In this document: positions 1 to 9,210 of the stretch, piece by piece
How the letters are laid out: every line of letters starts with the position of its first letter
Numbering within the stretch: the stretch's first letter is position 1
From: an uncultured Eggerthellaceae bacterium
Lineage (GTDB): Bacteria > Actinomycetota > Coriobacteriia > Coriobacteriales > Eggerthellaceae
Reading direction: 5' to 3'
Length of the DNA: 29,091 nucleotides
Assembly: GCA_946618265.1 (NCBI GenBank)
Contig: CAMOLA010000027.1
Span: 1-29,091, forward strand
The notes under the pieces: generated by a model
The model's input: only the letters and a program-made list of their open reading frames with translations
The model's database searches: none
What the model was told of the DNA's origin: nothing
Translations under genes and position numbers: made by a program

Positions 1-1415
<1,415 letters not shown>

Positions 1416-1455
1416 GCGAAACGAGCCTCCAGGGTGATCGTTCCATAAACGTAAC

Positions 1456-1482
1456 GGCCTCCGCCTTCGGGCGGGGGCCTTA
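1456..1482 (+). terminator. Rho-independent terminator of clpC
   Basis: A 10-bp stem (GGCCTCCGCC with GGCGGGGGCC, one G-T pair) closes on a TTCG tetraloop about 40 bases after the clpC stop. Only two T follow the stem, so the U-tract is weak. Confidence 0.75.
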
Positions 1483-1511
1483 TACATTTGGGGACTGTCC
1501 CCAAATGTATA
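1481..1511. repeat. Perfect 15-bp palindrome with GGGGAC/GTCCCC core
   Basis: Two perfect complementary 15-base arms (1481-1495 and 1497-1511) meet around a single T. The centre reads TTTGGGGACTGTCCCCAAA. It overlaps the end of the clpC terminator by one or two bases. Its GTCCCC/GGGGAC core recurs in the larger hairpin at 7719-7778. It could be a REP-like mobile palindrome, a second transcription stop or a protein-binding site; the sequence alone does not decide. Confidence 0.8.
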
Positions 1512-1663
1512 ATCTGCCCATACCGTCAATATCCTCGTAGCCGAAAGCTGCATCGAAACGAATGAAGGCCAGCGTGATGGGTGAAACGGAGATCCCTGGA
1601 GACCCGTTTAGCCGTCTGTTTTCGTGGCTTCTTCGTAGGGGTTGTTCGCAATATGCGCTTCTA

Positions 1664-1694
1664 TGGTCAATCAGTCCTGTTCAGCAGTTATAAT
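1664..1694 (+). promoter_or_regulatory. Candidate promoter of ispD
   Basis: A perfect TATAAT at 1689-1694 lies about 29 bases before the chosen ispD start. A weak -35 candidate TGGTCA (1664-1669) sits 19 bases upstream, which is long. The rest of the 1416-1722 gap shows only the clpC terminator and the palindrome. Confidence 0.5.
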
Positions 1695-1722
1695 TGCCTT
1701 ATATGAACCGAAGCGGGGTGGA

Positions 1723-2592
1723 ATGATGGAGCCTAATAATCTTAGGGCTGCCGATTCGGCATGTAAGCAGGAGCGAAAGGACATCGTTCCCGATGCTCCG
1801 ACGTTCTCGGAGGCGAAAATAGACTTCGACGAGCTCAGCCGCTCGCTCTCGGGACTCGAGGGCAAGCTTGATAAAAAACCCAAGACGGCCGCCATCATCC
1901 TTGCCGGCGGCACGGGCGACCGATTCGGGCGCGAAGGCGGCAAGCAGCTCGTGGAAATAGCCGGGCGGCCGGTGCTCACCTGGTCCGCCGAGTCGTTCGA
2001 CGCCGTCGGAGACGTGGGCCTCATCGTCATCGTCTGCCCCGAAGAGCGCCATGCCGAATACCTCAAGCGGTCAATCGACCCGTTCCCGTTCGTGACCCCC
2101 GTAATCGTGGCGCCAGCCGGCCCGACGCGGCAGGAATCCGCGTTCGCCGGTCTGGAATACGTTCCCGACGAGTACGAGTACGTGGTCATGCACGATGGCG
2201 CCCGTCCGCTTGTGAAACCCGAGCTCATCGAGCACACCATCGCCATCGTGAAGGGTAACATCGACTGCGACGGCGCCGTCGTGGCCCATCCCGCCATCGA
2301 CACGCTGAAAGTCGTCGAAGACGGCGTCATCCAGGGCACGCCGGACCGAAACGTGTTCTGGAACGCGCAGACGCCCCAGGTGTTCCGTTCGGGAATCTTG
2401 CGCCGCGCGCATGCGGCCGCGCTCTCGGACGGCTTCGTCGGAACGGACGACTCGTCGCTCATCGAACGCCTGGGGGGCAGGGTGCTGGTCGTCGAGGGCC
2501 CGCGCGACAATCTCAAGCTCACGGTCCCCGAGGACTACGAGCTGCTGGAAGCGGCCGTCAGGAAGATGTACGGGCGAAACCCGGAGCTATAA
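1723..2592 (+). CDS. ispD: 2-C-methyl-D-erythritol 4-phosphate cytidylyltransferase (IspD)
   Basis: Third step of the MEP isoprenoid pathway: couples CTP to MEP to give CDP-methylerythritol, in the cytoplasm. Family marks visible are the nucleotide-binding loop ILAGGTGDRFG followed by GGKQ (from about residue 58), VMHDGARPLV, NAQTPQVF and the TDD segment near the C-terminus. I chose ATG 1723 because GGGG lies 5 bases before it and a TATAAT box lies just upstream, which excludes the longer frame beginning at 1642. The protein is 289 residues, longer than the usual 230 or so, because about 55 polar, charged residues precede the nucleotide-binding loop. No good internal start explains this extension away. 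ispF follows after 111 bases, consistent with co-transcription. Confidence 0.95.
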   Translation: MMEPNNLRAADSACKQERKDIVPDAPTFSEAKIDFDELSRSLSGLEGKLDKKPKTAAIILAGGTGDRFGREGGKQLVEIAGRPVLTWSAESFDAVGDVGLIVIVCPEERHAEYLKRSIDPFPFVTPVIVAPAGPTRQESAFAGLEYVPDEYEYVVMHDGARPLVKPELIEHTIAIVKGNIDCDGAVVAHPAIDTLKVVEDGVIQGTPDRNVFWNAQTPQVFRSGILRRAHAAALSDGFVGTDDSSLIERLGGRVLVVEGPRDNLKLTVPEDYELLEAAVRKMYGRNPEL

Positions 2593-2703
2593 CCTTAGAG
2601 CTGGCGGGCGCGCAAGGCGCGCAAGCGAGCGTCCGCGTTCCCCTCGTGATGCACGTGGCGTCACGCCGAGCGGGAGACGCGCGAAAGAAGAAATGGAGCG
2701 ATA

Positions 2704-3240
2704 GTGGACGATCTGGAAAACCGCCCGGTGGTCGACCTGCGCAACCTGCGCATCGGAACCGGCATGGACGTGCACGCGTTCGCCGAAGGCCGCAAGCTCA
2801 TCATCGGCGGCGTCGACATCCCGCATCACAAGGGGCTCGACGGGCATTCCGATGCCGATGTGCTGACCCATGCGGTCATGGACGCGCTTTTGGGTGCCGC
2901 GCGCGCCGGCGACATCGGCAAGCTGTTCCCTCCGGACGATCCCGCCTACGAGGGCGCCGACTCCATCAAGCTGCTCGAGCACGTGGCCGCCAAAGTGCGC
3001 GAGCTCGGGTTCGAGATCATCGACGTCGATTCGGTCATAGCCGCCCAGGCTCCGAAGATGACGCCCCATCGCGATGCGATGCGCGCCAATTTGGCGGATG
3101 CGATGGGCATTTCCATCGACAACGTCGGCGTCAAGGCCACGACGACGGAATGGCTGGGCTACGAAGGCCGCGAAGAGGGCATCACGGCCACGGCAAGCTG
3201 CCTGCTCATGCGATGTAGCAGCTCGGCAAGCGCTCGCTAG
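2704..3240 (+). CDS. ispF: 2-C-methyl-D-erythritol 2,4-cyclodiphosphate synthase (IspF)
   Basis: Fifth MEP-pathway step: cyclises CDP-ME-2-phosphate to MEcPP with release of CMP, as a cytoplasmic homotrimer. The metal ligands expected for the family are in place: D22 and H24 in GMDVHAF and H56 in HSDADVLTHAVMDALLGA. The KATTTEWLGYEGR signature is near the C-terminus. The start is GTG 2704 with GGAG at 2695-2698 (5-base spacing). The protein has 178 residues, slightly longer than the typical 155-160, with about 14 extra residues at the front and a serine-rich tail. ispD and ispF are separate genes here, not the bifunctional fusion found in some bacteria. Confidence 0.96.
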   Translation: MDDLENRPVVDLRNLRIGTGMDVHAFAEGRKLIIGGVDIPHHKGLDGHSDADVLTHAVMDALLGAARAGDIGKLFPPDDPAYEGADSIKLLEHVAAKVRELGFEIIDVDSVIAAQAPKMTPHRDAMRANLADAMGISIDNVGVKATTTEWLGYEGREEGITATASCLLMRCSSSASAR

Positions 3241-3387
3241 GCCGAGCACGCCCGGGCAACGAGCCGAATGGGCAGGGCAGAAGCTCGTTGCACGTTGAGC
3301 CGCAGGGCAGCGCGGACGCTCGTTCGCGACCTTCGAATTAATCGGCGTTTTCAGGGGTTGGCGGACGTCACCGCGTCTGTTTTTCGC

Positions 3388-3393
3388 TACAAT
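3388..3393 (+). promoter_or_regulatory. Candidate -10 box of cysS
   Basis: TACAAT lies 38 bases before the cysS start, in the 190-base gap after ispF. No convincing -35 hexamer is seen. The implied leader is about 30 bases, too short for a T-box leader. Confidence 0.4.
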
Positions 3394-3430
3394 TTCGCAT
3401 GCAACGATACAAGGATCCAAGGGGAGTCTC

Positions 3431-4936
3431 ATGATTCGCATTTACGATACCAAGATGCACAAGAAGGTCGATCTCAAGCCGCTCGAGTTCGGCAAGATCA
3501 AGATGTACGTGTGCGGCCCGACCGTATACAACTACATCCACATCGGCAACGCGCGCACGTTCATCAGCTTCGACATCATCCGCCGCTACCTGGAGTGGCG
3601 CAAGTTCGACGTCGTCTTCGTCCAGAACGTGACCGACGTTGACGACAAGATCATCGCGAAGGCCAACGAGGAAGGCCGTACGGCCGCCGAGGTCGCCAAG
3701 GAGTACACCGAGGCGTTCATAGCCGACATGCACGCCGTGGGCGTCAAGGACCCCACGATCCGTCCGAAAGCGACCGAAGAGATCGACACCATGATCGCGC
3801 TCGTGCAGAAGCTCATCGACACCGGTCACGCCTATGCGACCGATGACGGCGACGTGTACTTCAACGTGCGCTCGTTCAACAGCTACGGCTCGCTGTCGGG
3901 CCGCAACGTCGACGAGATGGAAGCGGGTCACCGCGACCTGCGCACCGAGGGAATCGAGGACCGCAAGAACGACCCGCTCGACTTCGCGCTGTGGAAGGCC
4001 GCCAAGCCCGGCGAGCCCGCATGGGATTCTCCCTGGGGGCAGGGACGCCCGGGTTGGCACATCGAGTGCTCGTGCATGTCCAAGAAGTACCTCGGTCTGC
4101 CGTTCGACATCCACGGCGGCGGCGCCGACCTGGTCTTCCCGCACCATGAAAACGAACGCGCCCAGTCCGAGGCCGCGGACGGCGTCGAGTTCGCCCATCA
4201 CTGGATGCACGGCGGCATGTTGCAGATCAACGGCGAGAAGATGTCGAAGTCGCTGAACAACTTCTTCCTGCTGCGCGACATCCTTGAGACGGTCGATCCT
4301 AACGTGCTGCGCTTCCTCATGCTGCAAACCCATTACCGCAGCCCGCTCGACTTCTCGGACGAGCGCGTCGACGAGGCGGGCGTGGCGTTCGAACGCATCA
4401 AGAACACCGTGAAGATGCTCGATTGGGCGCTCGGCAACGCCAATGGCGACGTGGACGTCGTCGACGCGGCTGCGGCCGCCGAGCTCGCCCGCACGGCGCG
4501 CCTCAACTTCATCACCGCGATGGACGACGATTTCAACAGCCCGAAGGCGCTCGGCCAGGCGTTCGATTGCGTGAGCGAAGTCAACGCGCTCGTGGCCGGC
4601 AAGACGCTGTCGGCGGCCGACGCCGAGGCGGTGCGCCCGCTGCGCGACTGGATCGTCGAGCTCATGGGCGTCTTCGGCATCGACATGGAAGCCGCCATCG
4701 CCTCCGAGAGCGCCGGCGCGTCCTATCCGCCCGAGGTCGTCGACCTCGCCGCGGAGCTTGCGGGCTACGACGGGTCCGATGCGCAGGCCGCCATCGACGC
4801 GCTGCTCGCCGCCCGCGCCGATGCCCGCGCGAACAAGAACTGGGCCGTGGCCGACGCCGTGCGCGACGGCATGGCGGGCCTCGGCTTCACCATCAAGGAC
4901 ACGCCCCAGGGCGCCCAGGTGGAGTACGCCGGTTAG
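3431..4936 (+). CDS. cysS: Cysteinyl-tRNA synthetase
   Basis: Class I aminoacyl-tRNA synthetase that charges tRNA-Cys in the cytoplasm. The HIGN form of the HIGH signature is at residues 37-40 and KMSKS at 270-274. The zinc ligands that select cysteine are present as C28 (CGPTVYN), C213 (HIECSC), H238 and E242 (PHHENE). The anticodon-side helical domain and a short C-terminal domain follow. The length of 501 residues is a little above the usual 460-480. ATG 3431 has AAGGGGAG upstream. It lies downstream of ispDF and is closed by a terminator just before the U32 gene. Confidence 0.98.
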   Translation: MIRIYDTKMHKKVDLKPLEFGKIKMYVCGPTVYNYIHIGNARTFISFDIIRRYLEWRKFDVVFVQNVTDVDDKIIAKANEEGRTAAEVAKEYTEAFIADMHAVGVKDPTIRPKATEEIDTMIALVQKLIDTGHAYATDDGDVYFNVRSFNSYGSLSGRNVDEMEAGHRDLRTEGIEDRKNDPLDFALWKAAKPGEPAWDSPWGQGRPGWHIECSCMSKKYLGLPFDIHGGGADLVFPHHENERAQSEAADGVEFAHHWMHGGMLQINGEKMSKSLNNFFLLRDILETVDPNVLRFLMLQTHYRSPLDFSDERVDEAGVAFERIKNTVKMLDWALGNANGDVDVVDAAAAAELARTARLNFITAMDDDFNSPKALGQAFDCVSEVNALVAGKTLSAADAEAVRPLRDWIVELMGVFGIDMEAAIASESAGASYPPEVVDLAAELAGYDGSDAQAAIDALLAARADARANKNWAVADAVRDGMAGLGFTIKDTPQGAQVEYAG

Positions 4937-4952
4937 GATTGACGACTGGTAG

Positions 4953-4990
4953 GGCTCATCTCCGCACGAGTGGGGATGAGCCTTCTTTTT
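4953..4990 (+). terminator. Rho-independent terminator of cysS
   Basis: An 11-bp stem (GGCTCATCTCC with GGGGATGAGCC, one G-T pair), 8-base loop, then TTCTTTTTT. The T-run ends only about 2 bases before the ribosome binding site of the next gene, so terminator and leader practically touch. Confidence 0.92.
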
Positions 4991-5004
4991 TGAGGACGAT
5001 GCAA

Positions 5005-6312
5005 ATGGCAAATCCCGGTTACACAGAGCGCCCGACGTCCAAGAAGCCGGAGCTGCTCGCGCCTGCCGGCGGATGGTCGCAGCTCAAAGCGGCCATACGC
5101 TTCGGGGCGGACGCGGTTTACCTCGCTTGCGAAAAGTTCGGCATGCGCGCCCGCGCGACGAACTTCGCGCTTGCGGAGATGCCCGAGGTCGTGGCTTATG
5201 CGCACGAGAGGGGAGTGGGCGTGCACGTCACGCTCAACACGCTCATGGACGCACGCGACATGGCCGAGCTTCCTGCGTACTGCGAGGCTCTCGCAGCAGC
5301 TGGCGTCGATGCGTTCATCATCGGCGATCTGGGCGCGTTTTCGGTGGCTCGGCGCGTGGCGCCCGACGTGGAGCTGCACGTGAGCACCCAGGCGTCGGTC
5401 ATGAACGCCGAGGCGGCGCGAATGTGGTACGAGATGGGCGCCCGCCGCGTCGTGTGCGCTCGCGAGATGTCGCTGGCCGATATAGCCGAGATGCGGCGCA
5501 GCATCCCCGACGATCTGGAAATCGAGGCGTTCGTCCATGGCGCCATGTGCGTGGCGTATTCGGGCCGCTGCCTGCTGAGTTCGGTGATGACGGGGCGCAC
5601 GGCCAACAAGGGCGCATGCGCCCAGTCGTGCCGTTGGAGCTACGCCCTCGTCGAAGAGCAGCGCCCGGGCGAGTACTTCGAGATCGAAGAGGACACGCGC
5701 GGCACCTACATCCTCAATGCCCAGGACATGAACATGATCCGGCACCTCGACGAGCTCGCCTCAGCCGGCGTCGATTCGTTCAAGATCGAAGGCCGCAACA
5801 AGCAGGCGTTTTACGTCGCGACGGTCATCGGGGCCTATCGGCGCGTTCTGGATGGGGGAGACGTCGACCGCGCGGAGGCCGAGCTCTATACGATCTCCCA
5901 TCGGCCGTACAGCACCGGGTTCTACTTCGGGCGTGCGCTGCAGACGCCCGAACGCGACGGTTACGTCAAGGAATGCCTGCACGTGGCGACGGTCGAGGAA
6001 TGCGAGCCGGCGGGAGAGGGCGTCTGGCGCGTCACGGTGATGTGCCATAACCGCTTCGCGCGGGGCGACGAGCTGGAAACCGTGAGCCCGGGCAAGGATT
6101 CGCGGTCGTTCACGGTCGGCGATATCGTGCGCTGGGCGCCGATCGACGGGGGAAAGCCGTTCGTGGAGCGCGATCCCATGTCGCTTGCCGACGTGAAGTC
6201 GCTTGCATACGAGCAGCCCGAGCAGGTTGCCAACCGGTCAAAGGAACATTATTCGTTTGATGTGCCAATACGGCTCGAAGTGGGCGATTACCTGCGAAGA
6301 CGCGTCGACTAG
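5005..6312 (+). CDS. U32-family protein, tRNA 5-hydroxyuridine biosynthesis type (TrhP/YegQ-like)
   Basis: Belongs to the U32 'peptidase' family. Members related to E. coli YegQ/TrhP act in prephenate-dependent hydroxylation of wobble uridine in tRNA rather than proteolysis. Visible marks are KPELLAPAGG at the N-terminus, the FGADAVYLA strand, and four cysteines typical of the iron-sulfur-binding family members: C182 and C189 (MCVAYSGRC) and C205 and C209 (GACAQSC). SFKIEGR follows, and a small C-terminal beta domain (NRFARGDELE) completes it. Length is 435 residues. I prefer ATG 5005 over ATG 4999 because GAGGA at 4992-4996 is 8 bases from the former but only 2 from the latter. The specific role is inferred from the family. 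Confidence 0.88.
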   Translation: MANPGYTERPTSKKPELLAPAGGWSQLKAAIRFGADAVYLACEKFGMRARATNFALAEMPEVVAYAHERGVGVHVTLNTLMDARDMAELPAYCEALAAAGVDAFIIGDLGAFSVARRVAPDVELHVSTQASVMNAEAARMWYEMGARRVVCAREMSLADIAEMRRSIPDDLEIEAFVHGAMCVAYSGRCLLSSVMTGRTANKGACAQSCRWSYALVEEQRPGEYFEIEEDTRGTYILNAQDMNMIRHLDELASAGVDSFKIEGRNKQAFYVATVIGAYRRVLDGGDVDRAEAELYTISHRPYSTGFYFGRALQTPERDGYVKECLHVATVEECEPAGEGVWRVTVMCHNRFARGDELETVSPGKDSRSFTVGDIVRWAPIDGGKPFVERDPMSLADVKSLAYEQPEQVANRSKEHYSFDVPIRLEVGDYLRRRVD

Positions 6313-6443
6313 CGCAAGGACGGCGCCACATGGGCGTGAAATAATCGTACCTACCGTAGAATACAGCGTGATTCTCGCAGAAAAGCACCGCCTTAATTGA
6401 TATTATTAGTTCGTTGTAACAAGCAAGACCGAAAGGGGTCGAT

Positions 6444-6740
6444 ATGGGAGCAAAGGCTGAGGAAAAACTCGAAATTTCTCTCGACGAGCTGAAGACGTAC
6501 CTACACGCAAATCATTCAGTCTACATGGACGTTAACGGCGCAAGCTACTACCTTACGGATGTTAATGACCGCTACTGGCGCGTTCAGGATACTTCGAAAC
6601 TCAACGAAAAGGGCCACTACGTGGACTGCAGCGAGCTCGTTCCGACGCTCAGCGAGTTCTTGGACCTTCCCTTCGGCGAAGAGGGCAAGTCGATCAACCA
6701 GCTGTTCGAGGAGGCAACGCTTTACGCTTCCGTGAAGTAG
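6444..6740 (+). CDS. Small acidic protein of unknown function (98 aa)
   Basis: Not recognised. It starts at ATG 6444 with GAAAGGGG upstream. It has no membrane segment or signal peptide, no cysteine cluster, one Cys (VDCSEL) and several aromatic residues (YLHANHSVYMDVNG, YYLTDVNDRYWRVQD). The motif-like stretch DVNDRYWRVQDTS followed by a loop and VPTLSEFLDLPF suggests a compact alpha/beta fold. It is monocistronic: an AT-rich upstream stretch (TATTAT at 6401-6406) and a strong terminator 26 bases after the stop bracket it. Codon use looks like its neighbours, so it is probably a resident gene. Confidence 0.8.
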   Translation: MGAKAEEKLEISLDELKTYLHANHSVYMDVNGASYYLTDVNDRYWRVQDTSKLNEKGHYVDCSELVPTLSEFLDLPFGEEGKSINQLFEEATLYASVK

Positions 6741-6765
6741 CGGCGCATAACTAAATAACGCGAAC

Positions 6766-6801
6766 AGCGGCGCGCCCCATGCGGGCGTGCCGCTTTTTTT
6801 T
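6766..6801 (+). terminator. Rho-independent terminator
   Basis: A 12-bp stem (AGCGGCGCGCCC with GGGCGTGCCGCT, one G-T pair), loop CATGC and a run of 8 T. It closes the 98-residue gene. Confidence 0.95.
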
Positions 6802-6977
6802 GTCACGAGGAGCTGGAGGCCGAGAGTTTTCGAGAACTCCCATTGATTGCTTACGCATCTGCTGCGAGCCGCTTTTCTGGGGTGGTCGGAAACGCAACAT
6901 ACGAGCTGGGGTAGATACGGCATTCACGTCCCTGAAAAGTGCTTGGTTGCTGTCGAGCCTGTGACGGGCGGGGCGAT

Positions 6978-7165
6978 TCGTGCATTTAGCCCAGAACTCG
7001 CCAATTGTTTTTTTCATGGCAGAAATAGAGAGAAATGTACGACGCGTTGGCAGAAACGAAGCTAAATGTACGAAAAATTGCGTCTCCGCCGCCTGCGAAT
7101 CGTACATTTAGGCCTATTCCTGCCACGAAAAATCCTGCATGGCAAAATGCGAGGGAAATGTACGA
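6978..7165. repeat. Array of five 26-bp motifs in paired orientations
   Basis: Five copies of a 26-bp motif, form TGGCA-N11-AAATGTACGA, lie within 190 bases. A is 6978-7003 (-), B 7017-7042 (+), C 7048-7073 (+), D 7100-7125 (-) and E 7140-7165 (+). B to E keep the last ten bases exactly; A has AAATGCACGA and begins TGGCG. All five have the same length. A/B and D/E are back-to-back pairs (TGCCA ends facing) separated by 13 and 14 bases; C and D face each other across 26 bases. The variable middle is purine-rich. No gene covers the array. It is not a CRISPR: spacers are short and orientations alternate. Function is unknown; it could be a protein-binding array, a folded RNA or a recombination site. 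Confidence 0.85.
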
Positions 7166-7558
7166 TGCCAGATACCTACCTGGGAGGCGCCCAATCGCAT
7201 TTGCATCGTTTGGCAGGCGCTTGTCCGGCAAATGCCCGGTTGGGACAAGAGGAAGTGCGCGGCGCCTTTGTGCAGAGGAGGGCGTGCGGCGACCGAGAAG
7301 GCGAATGCGCAGTGACCGAGTGGTCGGATGAACGGCGGACAAATCTACCCAGCATTCCCATTCTGTTGGCTCGTGTGACGGGGAGGGCAGGTGACTCGGC
7401 AACTTGCTGGCGTCGTTATAAGATAACCAGCTAAAAGGCAAGGGGGCCTGATACCTCGTTAGGTTAGGCTCAGGCTGGGCCGAACTGGCAGATTGACGTA
7501 GTCGTTGGCAGGCTGGTTGCCGAAAATGTGAAGAGTGATTCACAACGGGAATTCTCCC
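7166..7558. other. Gene-free stretch before tRNA-Ala
   Basis: No open frame here has a ribosome binding site or a recognisable product. A weak dyad CTTGTCC...GGACAAG lies near 7225-7260 and TGTGAA-N6-TTCACA near 7526-7543. Nothing else was identified. Confidence 0.4.
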
Positions 7559-7586
7559 TTGACCCCGAGGGCTGTTCTGCTAATAT
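7559..7586 (+). promoter_or_regulatory. Promoter of tRNA-Ala
   Basis: TTGACC (7559-7564), 16 bases, TAATAT (7581-7586). The tRNA begins 18 bases after the -10 box, a normal distance for a tRNA transcript with a short 5' leader. Confidence 0.75.
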
Positions 7587-7603
7587 AGTCAACGCACTTT
7601 TAC

Positions 7604-7679
7604 GGGGCATTAGCTCAGCTGGGAGAGCGCATGGCTGGCAGCCATGAGGTCAGGGGTTCGATCCCCCTATGCTCCACCA
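7604..7679 (+). tRNA. tRNA-Ala (anticodon GGC)
   Basis: A complete 76-base cloverleaf. The acceptor stem GGGGCAT pairs with ATGCTCC and includes the G3-U70 pair that marks alanine tRNAs. The D-arm is TAGCTCAGCTGGGAGAGC. The anticodon stem-loop CATGG-CTGGCAG-CCATG places GGC at 34-36. The T-arm contains GGTTCGATCCC. CCA is encoded at 7677-7679. Its 3' half recurs at 21233-21282 and 28772-28811, so it is the likely target of integrating elements. Confidence 0.98.
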
Positions 7680-7686
7680 AATTCCC

Positions 7687-7711
7687 GACCGCCTTTCGGC
7701 GGTCTTTTTTT
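7687..7711 (+). terminator. Terminator of tRNA-Ala
   Basis: A 7-bp stem GACCGCC/GGCGGTC with loop TTTC and seven T. Both downstream tRNA fragments carry a closely similar terminator, but with loop GTCA. Confidence 0.93.
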
Positions 7712-7718
7712 GTGCTGG

Positions 7719-7778
7719 GAAGACAACAGGCTACGTCCCCGTTGTCTTCGGACAACGGGGACGTAGCCTGTTGTCTTC
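7719..7778. repeat. Perfect 28-bp hairpin with TTCG loop
   Basis: Arms 7719-7746 and 7751-7778 are perfectly complementary over 28 bases and are joined by TTCG. The arm contains ACGTCCCC near its middle, and both ends carry GACAAC/GTTGTC. It lies between tRNA-Ala and the 3' end of a minus-strand gene, where it could stop transcription from both sides. A stem this long and perfect exceeds what a terminator needs and suggests a REP-like palindromic element or a recent insertion. Confidence 0.92.
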
Positions 7779-7800
7779 GCCTTGCACAAAGCCCTCGTCC

Positions 7801-9042
7801 TTAAAACGGGTCCATGCCGCACAGGCGAAGTGGTTCTGCGCGCATCACTTCGTAGGTGATGCCAACCGACGAGAGCTCGTCGAGGAATGCCTTGACGAAC
7901 TCGTCGGAAGAGAAGGTTTGCCCTACCGCCAGGAAGAAGCTGTGGTTGATGCAGGCGATCCCGCACACGACATCCGAGACGCCCGGCTCGCCCAACACGT
8001 AGAGCTCCTCGATGTAGGGGTCCAGCGGGCCGAAGGACCTGTTGTTCGTGTAGGACACGCTTATGCTCCACCGCGCGGTTGCCGCGGCTTGCGCGATGAG
8101 GCCGGTCTTCATGTCCAAGGGCACCTGGTCCAGTTTCTCGTACTGCGCCTTTCGCTGCTTCATCGCCCAAAGGGAGCTTTCAGGGTCGGCCTGCAAAATC
8201 ATCTGCCCCCGGGCGATGGTGCACGATTTCATCAGGTCGTCCAGCGACCTGCTCTTCGGGAAGTCCAGCTCTATGACATTGGCGAACAAGCGGTAATTGT
8301 CGGTGTTCCCCAGCATGGCCTTGTGGTCGATGGCAACGGAGATGCTGACCGTCTTCTCGCTCGCGGGGTCGTAACGCCGCGCGGCCCGTGCCATCAGAAC
8401 GGCGATCAGCGCGTTCGGGCTTCCGTCGTAGTCTCGGCAGTACTGCATCAGCTGCGCCTCGGACAGCTTTATGTTGGTGACATGGGGGTCGAAATCCGTC
8501 CCGTCGCTCAGCTGGAAGAAATCGGGCGTCGTCTCTTTGGAGACCAGCGGCTCCTCCGCTCCGTCGATATCGAGGTCGGCAAACGGGTTTCCGGTCTCAG
8601 ACTCGGGAATATCGTCCCCAGGCAGGCGGAAACCCGCGCGATCGAAGGTCAGGCCGTGTTTGCGCGAGAGATACAGGAAGAGCGCGCTTTTGATGTACGG
8701 GAGCACCCCCGCTCCATCCGAAAGGGAATGCGAAATCTCAAATGCAAGCCGGTTTCCCTCGTGCTTCCATGCGCCCAGGTGGAAGTTTGACTCCTGCGAA
8801 TTCAGGTTGATGGGCGCCCACGTGCTTCGCACCGTCATGGGGAGCGGATTAGCTTCCGGGTGCAAGTCGTTGTCGCGGGGAGCTGCCTTTACATAGAAGT
8901 ACGGAAACCGCGTCCGAAGGCTTTCCACCACATCACACAGGATGTCGTGGTCAACAGCTTCCTTCAGAACGACGGCCACAATCATCGTGTTTGGATGCTC
9001 AGGTGTGCAAATATAGAGCATTGGCTCATAGAACTCTGTCAT
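7801..9042 (-). CDS. CoA-dependent acyltransferase / condensation-fold protein
   Basis: A 413-residue protein resembling the alcohol-acetyltransferase and NRPS-condensation fold. The segment FEISHSLSDGAGVLPYIKS carries the HxxxDG active-site motif in the form HSLSDG; the usual second His is replaced by Ser upstream. A C-terminal half with SVSYTNNRSFG and a long helix-strand pattern matches the two-lobed fold. Proteins of this class transfer acyl groups from CoA or carrier proteins; the substrate cannot be told. I chose ATG 9042 because AAGGAG (9049-9054) is 6 bases away; the longer frame from GTG 9060 would include that ribosome binding site. No carrier protein or NRPS gene is nearby. A short remnant resembling its C-terminus lies at 20206-20253. 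Confidence 0.7.
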   Translation of the reverse strand: MTEFYEPMLYICTPEHPNTMIVAVVLKEAVDHDILCDVVESLRTRFPYFYVKAAPRDNDLHPEANPLPMTVRSTWAPINLNSQESNFHLGAWKHEGNRLAFEISHSLSDGAGVLPYIKSALFLYLSRKHGLTFDRAGFRLPGDDIPESETGNPFADLDIDGAEEPLVSKETTPDFFQLSDGTDFDPHVTNIKLSEAQLMQYCRDYDGSPNALIAVLMARAARRYDPASEKTVSISVAIDHKAMLGNTDNYRLFANVIELDFPKSRSLDDLMKSCTIARGQMILQADPESSLWAMKQRKAQYEKLDQVPLDMKTGLIAQAAATARWSISVSYTNNRSFGPLDPYIEELYVLGEPGVSDVVCGIACINHSFFLAVGQTFSSDEFVKAFLDELSSVGITYEVMRAEPLRLCGMDPF

Positions 9043-9210
9043 CTTCGGCTCCTTCGCCACAGCAAGGCCCGACGCGCTATTCAGCTGGCTCCAAGTTTCG
9101 CCTGTCAGCTTACCATCATACGCGGGTCTTTAAGGGGGTCGGAATGGGCGGCGAACGTTGAAGGACCCTGTCGGCGTTTATCGTCCATCAGCAGGGAAGG
9201 GGACGGGCCT

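Noticed and set aside
3241..3430. T-box riboswitch before cysS
   Set aside because: The gap has no T-box sequence and the likely transcript leader is only about 30 bases.
3368..5011. 547-codon minus-strand frame opposite cysS
   Set aside because: Antisense shadow of a clear cysteinyl-tRNA synthetase.
6978..7165. CRISPR array
   Set aside because: Copies alternate in orientation, gaps are 5-26 bases and irregular, and no cas gene is present.
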